Positions 35,301-46,021 of a stretch of 64,000 nt of DNA are shown in pieces (position 1 is the first letter of the stretch; the number at the start of each line of letters is the position of its first letter). The position numbers and the translations under genes are program-made. The stretch is from Owenia fusiformis. Lineage: Eukaryota; Annelida; Polychaeta; Sabellida; Oweniidae. The notes under the pieces were generated by a model that made no database searches, was not told the origin of the DNA, and saw only the letters and a program-made list of their open reading frames with translations. Location: NCBI GenBank assembly GCA_903813345.2, contig CAIIXF020000007.1:15174714-15238713 (forward strand), given 5' to 3'.

Positions 35301-38300
35301 TTAATTTCACTTGGCTTGGGTTTAGATTTCATGTTAGCTTTCCTATTGGAATCCTGTTGTTGTGCTACATTGTTGTGCTCTGATGCAACGTCAGTGGCTT
35401 GGCCAGGTTGACGCATAGTGCTACGAGTTCTTAAAGAAAAAAGTTATTTAAGGATGCTGTCCAAATGTTGACAGTTGTGGAAAAATGAAGTTCATTTCAT
35501 TGTGGTTTAACCCCCCCCCCACCCTCCATATAACAATATAACATTTGGAGTTGTTCATTTTTTCATGAATATGTGAATAGATGTCTTTGATACGATGAGA
35601 CAACATCTTGTATTGACTTTCTTTCTACATTGCTCATTGAGTCTGAATATACAATATTGTCTTAGATATTGATCTCCCAAAAATAGGCACATTCTTAGAA
35701 TTATCTGTAGCATTCAAAATAATAAACTTCATGTAACAACCATAGTGTTAATTTGTCATCCAATGATTTTACTTTGAGCACAAGGAAAATAAGGTTGATT
35801 GCATAATGTCCAAGTTTGATTTTTTCCCCTGGGGTCTTTTCATGGCACTCTGCATATAGAGAAGATTACTTACCTTCTTAGTGTCTTAACATAGGGCTCC
35901 TCTGCTTCAGTAGTGACATCTACTTCCTGTTGTTCCTTCAAATGTTGTTTTGATACAGACTGTTGCTTTTCACTGGTATTAGAGGAACTCCTCCTCTTTG
36001 GGCTTTTAGATTTGATATCTTCCATCTGTCCTTTAGCTCTACCTCTTGTTACCCTGCCTGGTGATTCGAGAACTTTAGCCACCTTTGGGGATGTCACAAT
36101 ACTCTCTTCATTTGAGTCAATAATCAACATTTCATCATCACTGGATCTACTAACATTAACACCTACAGCTTGCTTCTTGGGTCTACCTCTTTTTCGTGTT
36201 ACTTTTAACTTTGATAACACTTCCTCTTGTGTTAAATTAGCATCCTTTGACTTAGATTTAGTTGGTATGGTTACTGTTTTTTCCGATTTGTCAGGGCTGG
36301 CTGGCGATGGAAGCTCTGATTTAGATGGTAGATCTGGGATTTCTGGAGGGAGGACTGCAGGTTTCCCAACTATTACGGTATAAGTATCCTTCCCAGATTT
36401 CTCTGATGAAGGTGGACTACTCGGGGCATCTGAAAACTTGACAAGTTGTCGCTGTGCCAAAAGACGAGGATCAACAGGTACTTCTAACTCGCTAGTTTTT
36501 ATTCTAGATTTAATGTTTTCAGCCCGTTCTGTCATCTCAGGAGTTTTGTCAATTAGTTTTATTTTCCATTTCATTCTTTCTATTGCTTGTCCTTTGTCTA
36601 TTGCTTGATCTATTGTTTGTCCTTTTTCTATTGCTTCTTCAGATTCACTCCCTTTCCTTTGTTCATTTGGAGCCATTTGCTGTATTTTGATATCCCCATG
36701 GTCAGGTTTAGACTTTAGGTCAGTCCCAAAGGTTTCTAGATCCTCAATTTCAGTACTAAAACTATCAAACAGATCTTCTTCCACCTCAACTTTAGCTTTA
36801 GGCTCAGGTTTGAATGGTTTATCAATGTCCTCGTTAATATCTCTTGGTTTTGCACCAAACCTCTGGTGAACCTTACTACTACTATGGTGAGGGTGGGTTA
36901 TAAGCACCCTCATGGCAAGTTTATTGAATTTTGTCATTTTTTCCCGGTGACTAGGAGTCTTACTCAGGAAGGGCTTATCGATGATGACAACTTTTTTCTG
37001 CACTGATTTTCCATTGACTAAAATAATATAAGTGTTGTGCTAAGTGGTGTGTCAGAATTATATGATGCCAAATACACTGCAACATACATTAAAATTTTAA
37101 AATAAAATAAAACAAGAGTTCAGATGATTTCGTGAAAAATTCAAAAATAAGTAGAAATTAATCTATCAGATGAAATAAACTACCTTTTGTAGTGTATTCT
37201 TTTACCAATAGAGGGAGCATCCATTGCCGGGAGAACTGAGGTGCATTGTTGTCAAGGAGACACTTCAGGCCACTTGAAGATACGACAATATCTGTATTAT
37301 ACTGAGCTAGCAGCTGCTTTATGTTGGGGTCTTTACTACAGGGCTGTACAGAAATAGAATGGGTTATAATGACAATTAAGAATTTCAATCTGGTGAACCT
37401 TTTTGATTAAATCATGATTTTCTATCATTCTTGCAAAAAGGCCATGGAATATTTTGTTCCTAAAAATACAGTGAACTGAAGTTAGTTAAAATAAACAAGG
37501 CTAGGCTACATTAAAAGTTCAATCAAATTCAATACACACTTTATTCATTTATTGTAATCCCTGATCTGTCAGTCATCAAACCATGCCATAATTACATGCT
37601 AACACATGTGCAACTATTGTATGAAGGATAAAATGGATAATAATAAATAAATCAAATTTAAAAACATGCTAGATGTACCTGTTTAACATTGGAGTTTGAT
37701 GGCATCCTGGCTGGGAAGCGTTTGTTCACCTTACTGTAGTCTGTACTACATTTGGGTTTCACCACATCTGACATATTCGGAAGTATGGCTTTGGCACTGT
37801 GACCCTGCATACATGTACATACAATAAATACAGAAGTATACAATGAACTTCAATACAACAATGACTTACTTGACTTACTATTGTAGAATGTATACAAATG
37901 GCATATATCAAATTGGGATCAGGTTTCAAAATGGTTACTAACTACAACAATGTAATGGGTGAAACATTGACACAGGAAAGCAAAAACATGTCAAGATGTT
38001 ATCTGGTTGAAAAAACTGCCCTTCGAAATAAATGCCCATAATGGTTTTTTAAAGCATTTATTTTGAGAAAATCTTGGATAAAACTTACAACAGATAGAAG
38101 TGTTTTTGTATGTTGAAAGGTAACCTCTGCCTTTGCCTTGCTGGTTGGTACAATGGGAATTGTCTCTTTTACTGTGAAGTATTTCCCATAACCCAGCACT
38201 CGGCCTCTCTGGTGCTCAACATACTCCTAATAAACATGAAGATTTTTTTAACCTTTTAAAGATCTTTTTAAAGTAAGTGATGTGACCTAATGGAGTCTGG

Positions 38301-41300
38301 TCCTTTTTAAAACAACAACCCATATATATGAGGTGTCACGGATACCCGATTTTGTTCCGATCCACGGAATTATGCCCTCGGAACGGAACATGGAAGAATT
38401 TCGGTTCGGTTCCGGAACAAGAACATTTTACCCTTTCACAACTTCTGGCCCTTGAATCTCCACAAAACAGCATTTTTCTTTCAATATTTTGTATCAAAAG
38501 AGGTTCATTCTTTTTACTCCTTCTCTTTGAAGAGTTTTGAAGAGCTTTTCGCAACCAAATAGACCTAGATGATCAGATTATTTTAGTCTCCGCAGTCACT
38601 CTGTTCCGAACCGTTCCGAAATTGTTCCGTTCCGAAGCAAAATGTTCCGAAACGAACCGTTCCGATTTTTTTTGTTCCTTGACATCTCTAATATGAGGTG
38701 TGGACCAGACTTCCATTAGGGTATTCATCTCTCAAAATTAATGTAACTTCAAGAAAATAAACAATGAGTAAAGTTTTTTGACAAGTAAATTAGTACAGTA
38801 GAACCTGTGTAAGTGGAACACCCTCCGTTCTGCCAAAAAGCGTTCCACTTAGGAGGTGTTCCACTTACGGAGGTTTTGGGTTCGCGGGAATTTTAACAAC
38901 ACACAAGACTGAACATAGGGTTTATATGTATCACAGAAAATACGATTCTCCATTCATTGCAGGGCAGCTATATACCATTAACTATCCATTTGTTTTACTC
39001 AAAAAGGTATCGGACATTCATAATCCTCCTCATTCTGCCAAAAAGGTTTTCTGACATTTGTAATCCTACTCATTCTGCCAAAAATGTTTTCTGACATTCT
39101 TAATCCTCCTCATTCTACCAGACTCAGGCACAAAGATTTGGCAATTAAGTTTTAAAGACTTGTTCCTACTGCTAATAATTCATTTGTTTTTAACTGACAT
39201 TCTTAATCTTACTTATCAAGTTTGAAACAAACAGCAAGGGGTATTTATTAGAGGTAGCATCACTTGTCCATCTCTACAGGAGGTTAATCCAATTTGATGA
39301 ATGATAATCTTATGAAATCCTTATTCGCTAATTATCAAATTAATTAGTGGTAGCATCACATCTTGATCTACCGGAGGTTAATCCAATTTGTATCAATATT
39401 GAAATTTATGGAAAATTGACTGTTCCACTTAGCAGGTTAATTTTCCGATATGGGGTGTTCACTGTTCAAGTTTGGAGGTGTTCCACTTACAGAGGTTCAA
39501 TTAACATTAAGTCAATGGGATTTTAAAACGGGACTTTGAAAAAGTGTTCCACTTGCGAGGTGTTCCACTTTCGGAGGTGTTCCACTTAGCAGGTTCTACT
39601 GTATAGGGAAAATGGAGCAAATAGGCAATATAAAATCATGTTACAAATATATTATCAAGACCTTTTGAGTATTTATACCTTATCTCCCCATCCCATAATT
39701 GTATTGGTACCCCCCAACACCATAATTGTATTGGATGTGTTCATTGAGGAAAGACTAAGGTACCTGCATGTAAGTGTGTATGCCTGGTGCCATAGATGTA
39801 TAGTCCTTTTCTGCAGCCATAGCATTCTTCTCGGAGTAGCGGAGAAATTCCTCTTGCTCTGGACCGACCTTCATCTGAAGTTCCTGAAAGTGAAAATATA
39901 CAGTAGAATATAAATCTGTGTTTGATGTATGCCTTGCTTGGTAGATTTATAAGTGGCTGCAAAACCTGAAATAAGTAGACAATATCAATATCTAAAAATA
40001 TGTGGAGCATTGAATGTGATATATCTTTTGAATTGTCTTTGTTTCTCTGATTCACTCTTCTATATATGTCTATATCTATGTCCATGTCAATAATCTGTGA
40101 AAGGCTAATAAGCCCACTTAAAGAAGATATATAATTTTACAGTGATAGAATTTGAATAAAATAGAATATGAGCATTAATATTTAAAAGTAACCCCCAGGC
40201 TACTGCATTGACATCTCCCCTATTTACCAGTACCAGTTACTGGACATATTTTAATTTGCATAACTAATAGTAACATAAAGGTGATATGAAAATTGAACCA
40301 CTAAAACAGATGAATATTAAGTTAAAGGGGACTTTCTACTATACCTGCCATGCTACATGTATCTGACCCAAGTGAGCCACCTGGTGGTGAAAGTGGTAAC
40401 TACCTACTCGCATCTGATTGATTTGTGAATATCCAACCAATGGCAGAATTAATTTCTAAGTTGTAATCATATTTTGCAACTGGAAATTACAAACAACATA
40501 CTTGCCAAATATTTTGTTGTGATTTGAATTGAAACCACCCTATCTTCGTTTCCAGAGTTTCTCCCCAGTCCTATACCTTACTTGTAAAAGTACAAGTTTG
40601 TGGATACATATTCCAAATAACTTATATCGAAAGCTCTCTAATGACTTACTCTAAACTTATTGATCTGAACAATCTCCTGTGGACTAGGCTTCTGTGGCAG
40701 GTATGTGAGAAACGTGTTATACAGCTCTATGTAGATCTTCTGCTCTTCCTTAGTGAGAGATGACTTCCGAGGATAAGGGACATATGGCTGGTATAGAGAT
40801 TTGAACACTGTATGTGTCATTTTCTCAACATGGGGAAACTTTGGTGCAAGTTGTTGATGTTGTTGTCCTGGTGTTTTTAACTGTTGAGCAGTTGTCATAG
40901 ATACTGGATGTGTTGATGCTTGATGCACTGTTGGCTTGGATGCTGGTGCTTTATTGCCAATTGTCTTAGATTCTTGTGATTGTTGACCTTTTGTCATGGA
41001 TAGTGGCATTTGTTGAGATGTAACAGAGACTGATTGATCAGTTGTTGGCATAGTAACAGATGATTTTTCTCCTGAGGTCCCCTCAAGCTCAGATCCTATC
41101 TCTACACTAGGGCTGTAAGCATTTCAAATAATTTTCAGATTGTATAATTACATGAACAAGTAAAATATACGAAGAAAATGTCATGAGTTCAAAGAACTAT
41201 AGCCTATATTGCCAGGAGCAAGTCAAGATTTTTGAAATTCTTTATTCGATTCATTTATAATTCAAACATGACCGTGCTATATTTGAATTTCTAAACCAAT

Positions 41301-44300
41301 CAGAATGCAGCATAGGCAATAATGACCGTTCATTATTTCTCCATACAGGCCGATTGTGCTCTATTCTATCTGCTTCTAGGAATCGATGTACATACATGTA
41401 TATTGTGTTGTGTTATGACGTCACATCTTGGAATGGCGAAGCGGCAGAAAATTCTGTTATTCGGTTCGTGCTTTGTACGACATTCTGTCCAACTCATGCT
41501 GAATTTCACCATATTGAATGGTCTATCATTATCTATTCCTTAATTTAAAGGGATGTTTTATACCAACAACTGCATGGTGATATATTAGGTAATAATAATA
41601 AATAACAATATCGAAGTACATCAAATGTACCATACTTACAAAACTTCAGATTGAAAGCCATCACCAGTTAATTCATTGATGACATCAGTTTTCTTTACTT
41701 CACCAGTTAGAGTTCGTAAGGCCTGCTGTTTAGTCTTTGTCTGTGTGGTGGTAGCCCAGGACTTACTAGCAGTTCTGTGTAAGTTCTTGTCTTTGCTATT
41801 TCTTGTCTGATCATTTTGGTTGAGTACCTCTTCATGTTTGGCAATAAGGCTATCTTTAAATGAAATGCTGAGTAATGACTTGTTTAAGGAGTCCCTTGTG
41901 AAGAAGTTGTCTTGGCCATTGAGAGGTGGTTTATTCCTGGAAAAATTATTATAAATGTTATTGCATTACATGTATATTAAGTCGCTGCTACAAGATGTTG
42001 ATGATAAGTATGCGATTAAGGTCCTTAACTGACTATTGAGCAGTCAGTTCACGCATCCTAAACCAATTTTGTCATATTCAATCTCCTTGATACCAGTGAT
42101 TATAATCAAATCATTCATGGAATAAGACATTAAAATTAAATGGCAAATTCATTAATGGCAAACTTTAATGGCAACATATCTTCAATATTTTTAGAAAGAG
42201 CTTTTTAAGGGACTCATCCTCGTTCCTAATTCATTGAGACTTAAAGGATGTACATAACTAACTATCTAGGCCTTAAAAACACTTTAATAGTTATATATAA
42301 CCTAATTCTGAAACATGCAATTCCCACACTTTAATACTGAGATTCAATTATTTGAAAAAATTCCAAAACAAAAGTTTTTTACCTTTATTGACTACAAGTA
42401 TTGACTTGTATTTCAATAAATATATTAGAATAAAGGAGAGTTCATAATGACCTTATGCACTTACAGTTTACTGAAGAGTAGAATATTCAATAGCAAATAG
42501 TTTTGAAGAACGTTACATTTTCTGGTAAATAAACATATTTTGTATGAAATACAGGAAGTTGCCTACCCTTCTCTTGAAAGCCCATGGCATACAGTAGTTC
42601 TATACATTGGCAGGAAATACTTATAATAGAGACATACATGTATTAAACATATATAAAGTGGGGTGCAAAAATAAATCTCAACCCTCAAAAATTGTCACAA
42701 TGAGCTAAATTCTAAATTTCGTGTCTCAAACTCTCCCAAGCGGTAGAAAAATAATTCCTTAAGTAGTATTGCAATACCTGCAAAGTTTCATACCTGCAAA
42801 TGATGGATAAATCCCTACCAAATCAAACGAATGTTTTCATGAATCGCCATGTTTGTGATCCAAGGAGGATTGACTCCCAGAATGCAACATCAGGTAACCT
42901 TATTTACTCGTGACAGATTTCAAAATGGCGGAACGGCATTTTGAAAGCTGACACGTGTAATGTTGCATTCTGGGAGCCAATCCACATTACCACGTAATCC
43001 AGCTCCAAAATCACCTCAACATTTGAAGAGTCGGCATTAACATGTGATTCCACTTCAAATGTTAAGGTTCTTATTTGTCATTATGACCACGAATTCCACT
43101 ATATCTGGACTTACTAGGACGGAGAAAATAGAGCACTGAATACACTGAGGTAAGAATTTATTCCATGTGCGACAGCGGGGTCAACCCAGTTGTCCGAAAC
43201 CCAGTTCTCCGAAACCCAGTTTTCCGAAACCCAGTTGTCCGAAACCCAGTTTTCCGAAACCCAGTTGTCCGAAACCCAGTTCTCCGAAAATTAGGGGATC
43301 TTATTTGAAAAATACAATTTTTTAAACGAATCTCGTTGTCGCAACCTCTGCGAATCACAACATAAAATTGGAATAACGTTGACATCATTGCAAAATTAGG
43401 CTAAATATGCTAAGTCAAGACGTTAATTGTTTAATGTTTAGCCTACGAAAGTTCATATACAGGTGATATAGATGTTCAAACAAACAAAGTTAAATTATGT
43501 TATTCTCATTGTAAAATGGCGTTTACACAACATACATAGATAGGGGTCTACAATTTTTAAACCAATTTTCTTTATGGCCCATGAGCCTTTTTTGAGAGGG
43601 AACAACATTTTTCCAATGGGTGATGAGCGTTCATAAAGGGAAAAATAGCTTTCCCAAGCCAGTGGGCATTTATTTAGTAAGTATTTAGTTATGTACATCT
43701 TTTGAAACCAAAACTTATTCTTCATTTACGTACTCTGTTCGAGAAATAGAGATTAAATTAAAAGGATGAAGTGAGCACATGGCGAAAATGAAACTTCTTG
43801 CGAATGGGAGAACATCCATTTTGATACGAGGACAGCCTGCCTTCGTTTCCAGTTTATCCCAAGTGATTAAGTTATGAATGTTTTGTTCTTTTACGATTTG
43901 ATAGAATACAGAGACTAAGAAATTAAATGCGACGAAATATTTTGACAACGTAGGCTAATATGTATACTGTTTTATTCTTAAAGTACTATAATATGCGTAA
44001 ACTTATTTTATCTGTTTCAAAATGATTCATTTTATTTTGCCTATATAAAAGAGATTGAAGAAGATAAGATAAACTGTTCCGTAATATATATTGTGTTTTG
44101 ATAACCTTTTTTTAGAATCACAATGTAAAATAAATCCCCCGTTCCTGCCATTCTGGTAACGCGTGCAATGGATGCAATTCAAAGTGAGAGAGATCTATGA
44201 ACATCAGAATGCGTCCATGCCATTAATTTGGCCAAATACATGGCATGAAACTGGCCTAAGCTTAGTACGTCTCCCCTTTCTCTGGTAAATTATGACTATA

Positions 44301-44697
44301 TTTTTCGGAGTAATGGGTTTCGGACAAGTGGGTTTCGGAGAACTGGGTTTCGGACAACTGGGTTTCGGAGAACTGGGTTTCGGAGAACTGGGTTTCGGAC
44401 AACTGGGGTGCACCCGCGACAGCATGTAATTTCCATAGCTTTTGTAATTCTTAATGGTTATGTTTTATATGTCTCTGCTTGTAAGAAGCAAGAACTTAGG
44501 TTGCTACCGATAATATTGATTGATCCTTGGAATGTGCACTGAGTGACCAATGTGTGAGTGATGCCCTGTTGTACTTGAATTTTGGTTGTGGAAAAATGGA
44601 ATCATTGCTGATTCCATTTTTAAAAGGAAAACTTTGGTGGGCGATAATAGGGTTTCTAAAGTTTATCACATGCTTACCATTCCTCTGGCCACGCCAT
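26339..44697 (-). CDS. ICE2: Little elongation complex subunit 2 (ICE2/NARG2), complete, 17 exons
   Basis: Nuclear scaffold of the little elongation complex, which supports RNA polymerase II transcription of snRNA genes. Exons in transcript order: 44697-44678, 41936-41640, 41112-40650, 39883-39764, 38226-38089, 37804-37679, 37343-37184, 37017-35874, 35429-35239, 34746-34588, 34250-34117, 33586-33451, 32936-32852, 28435-28385, 27670-27590, 26893-26748, 26445-26339. All phases join, giving 1185 aa (human about 980). Diagnostic tracts: DNFFTRDSLN near the N-terminus, YVPYPRKSSLTKEEQ (human VPYPRFSRFSQREQ), EIEDLETFGTD, then in the conserved C-terminal domain YSLWKLGDLSMMVRC, KMEYQTIFGGEQCTASE, VGEYLLSHEAGE and WIPVDPNTFLPWQKKYNRIP. 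The tail is basic (KSKAKKNRKRARKGKG). The middle (exons 37017 and 35429) is charged and low in complexity, with AT-hook-like KRGRPKK and TRGRAKG. Exon 1 is only 20 coding nt and is inferred from phase, start context and similarity. Confidence 0.92.
27139..27520. mobile_element. Foldback/MITE with TAGAGGTGTCAC ends and GGGTCGGGTCAG repeats
   Basis: Left end TAGAGGTGTCACAGGTC, right end GGCGTGACACCTCTCGG. Inside, GGTCGGGTCAG units on the left face inverted CTGACCCGACCC and GACCTGACCCGAGCC on the right. It abuts ICE2 exon 27670-27590, so its right end is ~70 bp from a splice donor. The element at 38328-38700 has similar ends. Confidence 0.65.
28547..32611. mobile_element. ~4.1-kb composite palindromic element in ICE2 intron 13
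   Basis: Outer ends are TAGTGTGTGCCAAA and TTTGGCACACACTA, with TA at each edge. The outer arms (about 28547-29040, and inverted about 32070-32611) share long tracts such as CTAAACGGCTTGCACCAAGG and GGCTCACACAAGGATCAACT. Two further partial arms lie inside: an inverted one at about 29195-29350 and a direct one at about 31690-31960. The order is therefore arm, inverted arm, ~2.3-kb centre, arm, inverted arm. No transposase recognised. The centre holds a GGTCA-rich tandem array. Confidence 0.8.
29825..30545 (+). repeat. Tandem array rich in TTTCAAGGTCA, unit ~100-140 bp
   Basis: Degenerate units with the order GTGACC(TGAGGTCAAGGT), ATTTCAAGGTCA, ATATCTA, TTTGGCGTTTT, TTGAGAACAATT. TCAAGGTCA or CCAAGGTCA occurs at least six times, at about 29976, 30091, 30182, 30266, 30359 and 30470. 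It forms part of the centre of the 4.1-kb palindromic element. Confidence 0.8.
33970..34070 (+). repeat. Fragment of GTAGCCAG-type repeat
   Basis: GCTTGTGGCTAGCTTTTGCC, GGGGTTCAATTTTCAAAAAATTCCAGG and TGACAACTTTGGCACAAAAT match the better copies at 45190-45310 and, inverted, 47480-47625. Confidence 0.6.
34775..34958. mobile_element. CAGT...AACCTG mini-transposon, copy 1
   Basis: Starts TACAGTAAAACTGAAGTGGAAC and ends GTTCCACTTTACAGGTTTCACTG, inverted. Internal GGTGTTCCACTT units and ACATTAAGTCAATTGG are shared with the copies at 38794 and 47064. It lies in ICE2 intron 9. Confidence 0.75.
38328..38700. mobile_element. GAGGTGTCAC-ended element rich in GTTCCG
   Basis: Left end GAGGTGTCACGGATACC, right end ...TTCCTTGACATCTCTAA (inverted GAGATGTCAAGGAA). 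The left interior has CGGAACGGAACATGG and CGGTTCGGTTCCGGAAC; the right has CCGTTCCGAAATTGTTCCG. The ends resemble those at 27139-27520. It lies in ICE2 intron 4. Confidence 0.6.
38794..39603. mobile_element. CAGT...AACCTG mini-transposon, copy 2 (full length)
   Basis: Ends TACAGTAGAACCTGTGTAAG and CTTAGCAGGTTCTACTGTA are inverted, with TA at each edge, spanning ~810 bp. It has many GGTGTTCCACTT units near both ends and a shared ACATTAAGTCAATGGG. The centre has a threefold repeat around CATTCTTAATCCTCCTCATTCT. Located in ICE2 intron 4. Confidence 0.8.
40320..40435 (+). repeat. Dispersed repeat with a second, inverted copy at 59.3 kb
   Basis: GGGGACTTTCTACTATACCTGCC, CACCTGGTGGTGAAA and GGTAACTACCTACTCGCATC occur here and, reverse-complemented, at about 59312-59410. 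Located in ICE2 intron 3. Confidence 0.7.
42868..42986. repeat. Inverted repeat around GATTG.CTCCCAGAATGCAACAT
   Basis: AGGATTGACTCCCAGAATGCAACAT and ATGTTGCATTCTGGGAGCCAATCC are near-perfect inverted copies 70 bp apart. Probably part of a small foldback element in ICE2 intron 1. Confidence 0.65.
43177..44415. mobile_element. Non-autonomous transposon with 7 + 7 inverted 15-bp arrays and 8-bp target duplication
   Basis: Flanked by GCGACAGC at 43169-43176 and 44416-44423. After a short end (GGGGTCAA on the left, GGGTGCACC inverted on the right) come seven tandem copies of CCCAGTTNTCCGAAA (43185-43289). At the other end there are seven copies of the reverse complement TTCGGANAANTGGGT (44304-44408). 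The ~1-kb interior is AT-rich; its minus-strand frames (43495-43948) show no transposase motif. Element length is 1239 bp, inside ICE2 intron 1. Confidence 0.88.
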
Positions 44698-46021
44698 ACT
44701 CGTTGTTTTACAGATTTATATATGTATTGCTTTATAATTTACAATTAGAACTTAATTCTAGATAACGTAATCCCTACTTAATGCAAGCAGTGACATTTTC
44801 ATATAAATTCAGAATTTTCAATTATCTCCAACTCAACTCTTCAAATGATCTTCAAAATGGAGATTTGTTTGGGAACTTTTAAAAGTAGAATTTAAGTCTA
44901 CAGAACTGCTACTCTCCCTACCCTAACGAGCTGACAGCAAGCTATGTTCATTAATAAACTCCCATCGTGCCTTGAAGCTATCTGCATGGTTGTAAAGATG
45001 ATCATCTTTCCATTGATTCGTCATGTAGTTGTGTTGTAATGGCTCTCTTTTGTAGTAAGTCAGTTTTAGGGCCGGTGGATAAATGACATTATGTTGTGAG
45101 TTAGAAGAGCCGCATCGTAAGTATTTTTAGAAAGTAGAAATAGCTGCTTATCGGGCTGCTTATTACAGGCCATTGTGTGTACACAAGGCAGGCCCGTAGC
45201 CAGGATTTGCCAAGGGGGGGGGTCCGACTTTTTGAAAAATTCCAGGGGGGTTCACTTGTGACAATTTTGGTCCAAAAATGGCATAAATCACTTAAAAGTG
45301 CTCAGAATGGTGAAAAACTGCATGATTTTGAAAGATTTTTTGGCCCGGGGGCCTGCAAGGCAGATGCGTAGCCAGCAATTGTCAAGGCTCAAGGGGGTAC
45401 ATTACTGTGAGCATGGGCTTTCAAATCTAGTTGAAAGCCCATGGTGTGAGTGAAGCAAGCCCCAAAAGACAGGTCAGAAAAGGAGTTCGCCCCAAGAAAT
45501 TTCAAAAAATTTACAATTGTATGTGGTGCATTCTAAGCATTTCAAACTTTAATTTGTTAATGTTTTTTAGCAAATTTTACATAGCTGCTTTTTTGTGGTG
45601 GTGGGAGGTGTGGTCGCACCCATCGCATCCCCGCTAAAACCATACGAAATAATGCAATCAATACGATTGGCAAAGTGAACACACACCATTCTCAATGTTG
45701 TTAATGCAGTGAGTCTAGTATAAAATATTAGATAGATGGTGCTGTGGTCAACTTGATACATTAATAACTTGATAAGTTACTTTTCAAATCAGACTCATTT
45801 AGGACTGTTGTTCAGGATTATAAGTACATGCTTTAGATGGATAGAAATATTTGACGCAAGACGCAGACCTACCACACAAAGCATAAATTTCAGAAAACCC
45901 CTGAACTCACCCATAGCTCAACCAGATTAAACCTGACAGGCCATATTTTTTAATCTGAGTTGAATTGTCTATATAACGTTTAAGGCTTGTTGAACGACAC
46001 ATTTAATCTTAAAAAGTAAAT
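44698..46021. promoter_or_regulatory. Head-to-head intergenic region between ICE2 and GDA starts
   Basis: About 1.3 kb separates the ICE2 start codon (minus strand) from the GDA start codon (plus strand). It must contain both promoters. A repeat of the GTAGCCAG type occupies 45177-45440. A TATA-like TATATAA lies at 45970-45976, 46 nt before the GDA ATG. No CpG island is visible, and I see no other gene. Confidence 0.5.
45177..45440 (+). repeat. GTAGCCAG-type dispersed repeat
   Basis: CCCGTAGCCAGGATTTGCC, a G-run, TTTTTGAAAAATTCCAGGGG, TTGTGACAATTTTGGTCC and AAATCACTTAAAAGTGCTCAG. A second truncated head (GCGTAGCCAGCAATTGTC) follows at 45366. Related copies are at 33970-34070, 47480-47625 (inverted) and, more distantly, 56926-57205. 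Confidence 0.65.

Noticed and set aside
35913-36383. 156-codon plus-strand frame
   Set aside because: Antisense shadow of the large ICE2 exon 8; the minus-strand reading carries the conserved protein.
43184-43290. Regular 15-bp array as a CRISPR-like array
   Set aside because: Units are contiguous with no spacers and the context is an animal intron; an inverted partner array explains it as a transposon end.
43495-43948. Minus-strand frames inside the 1.2-kb array-ended transposon as a possible transposase
   Set aside because: Too short, in different frames, and without recognisable hAT (BED finger, dimerisation) or DDE motifs.
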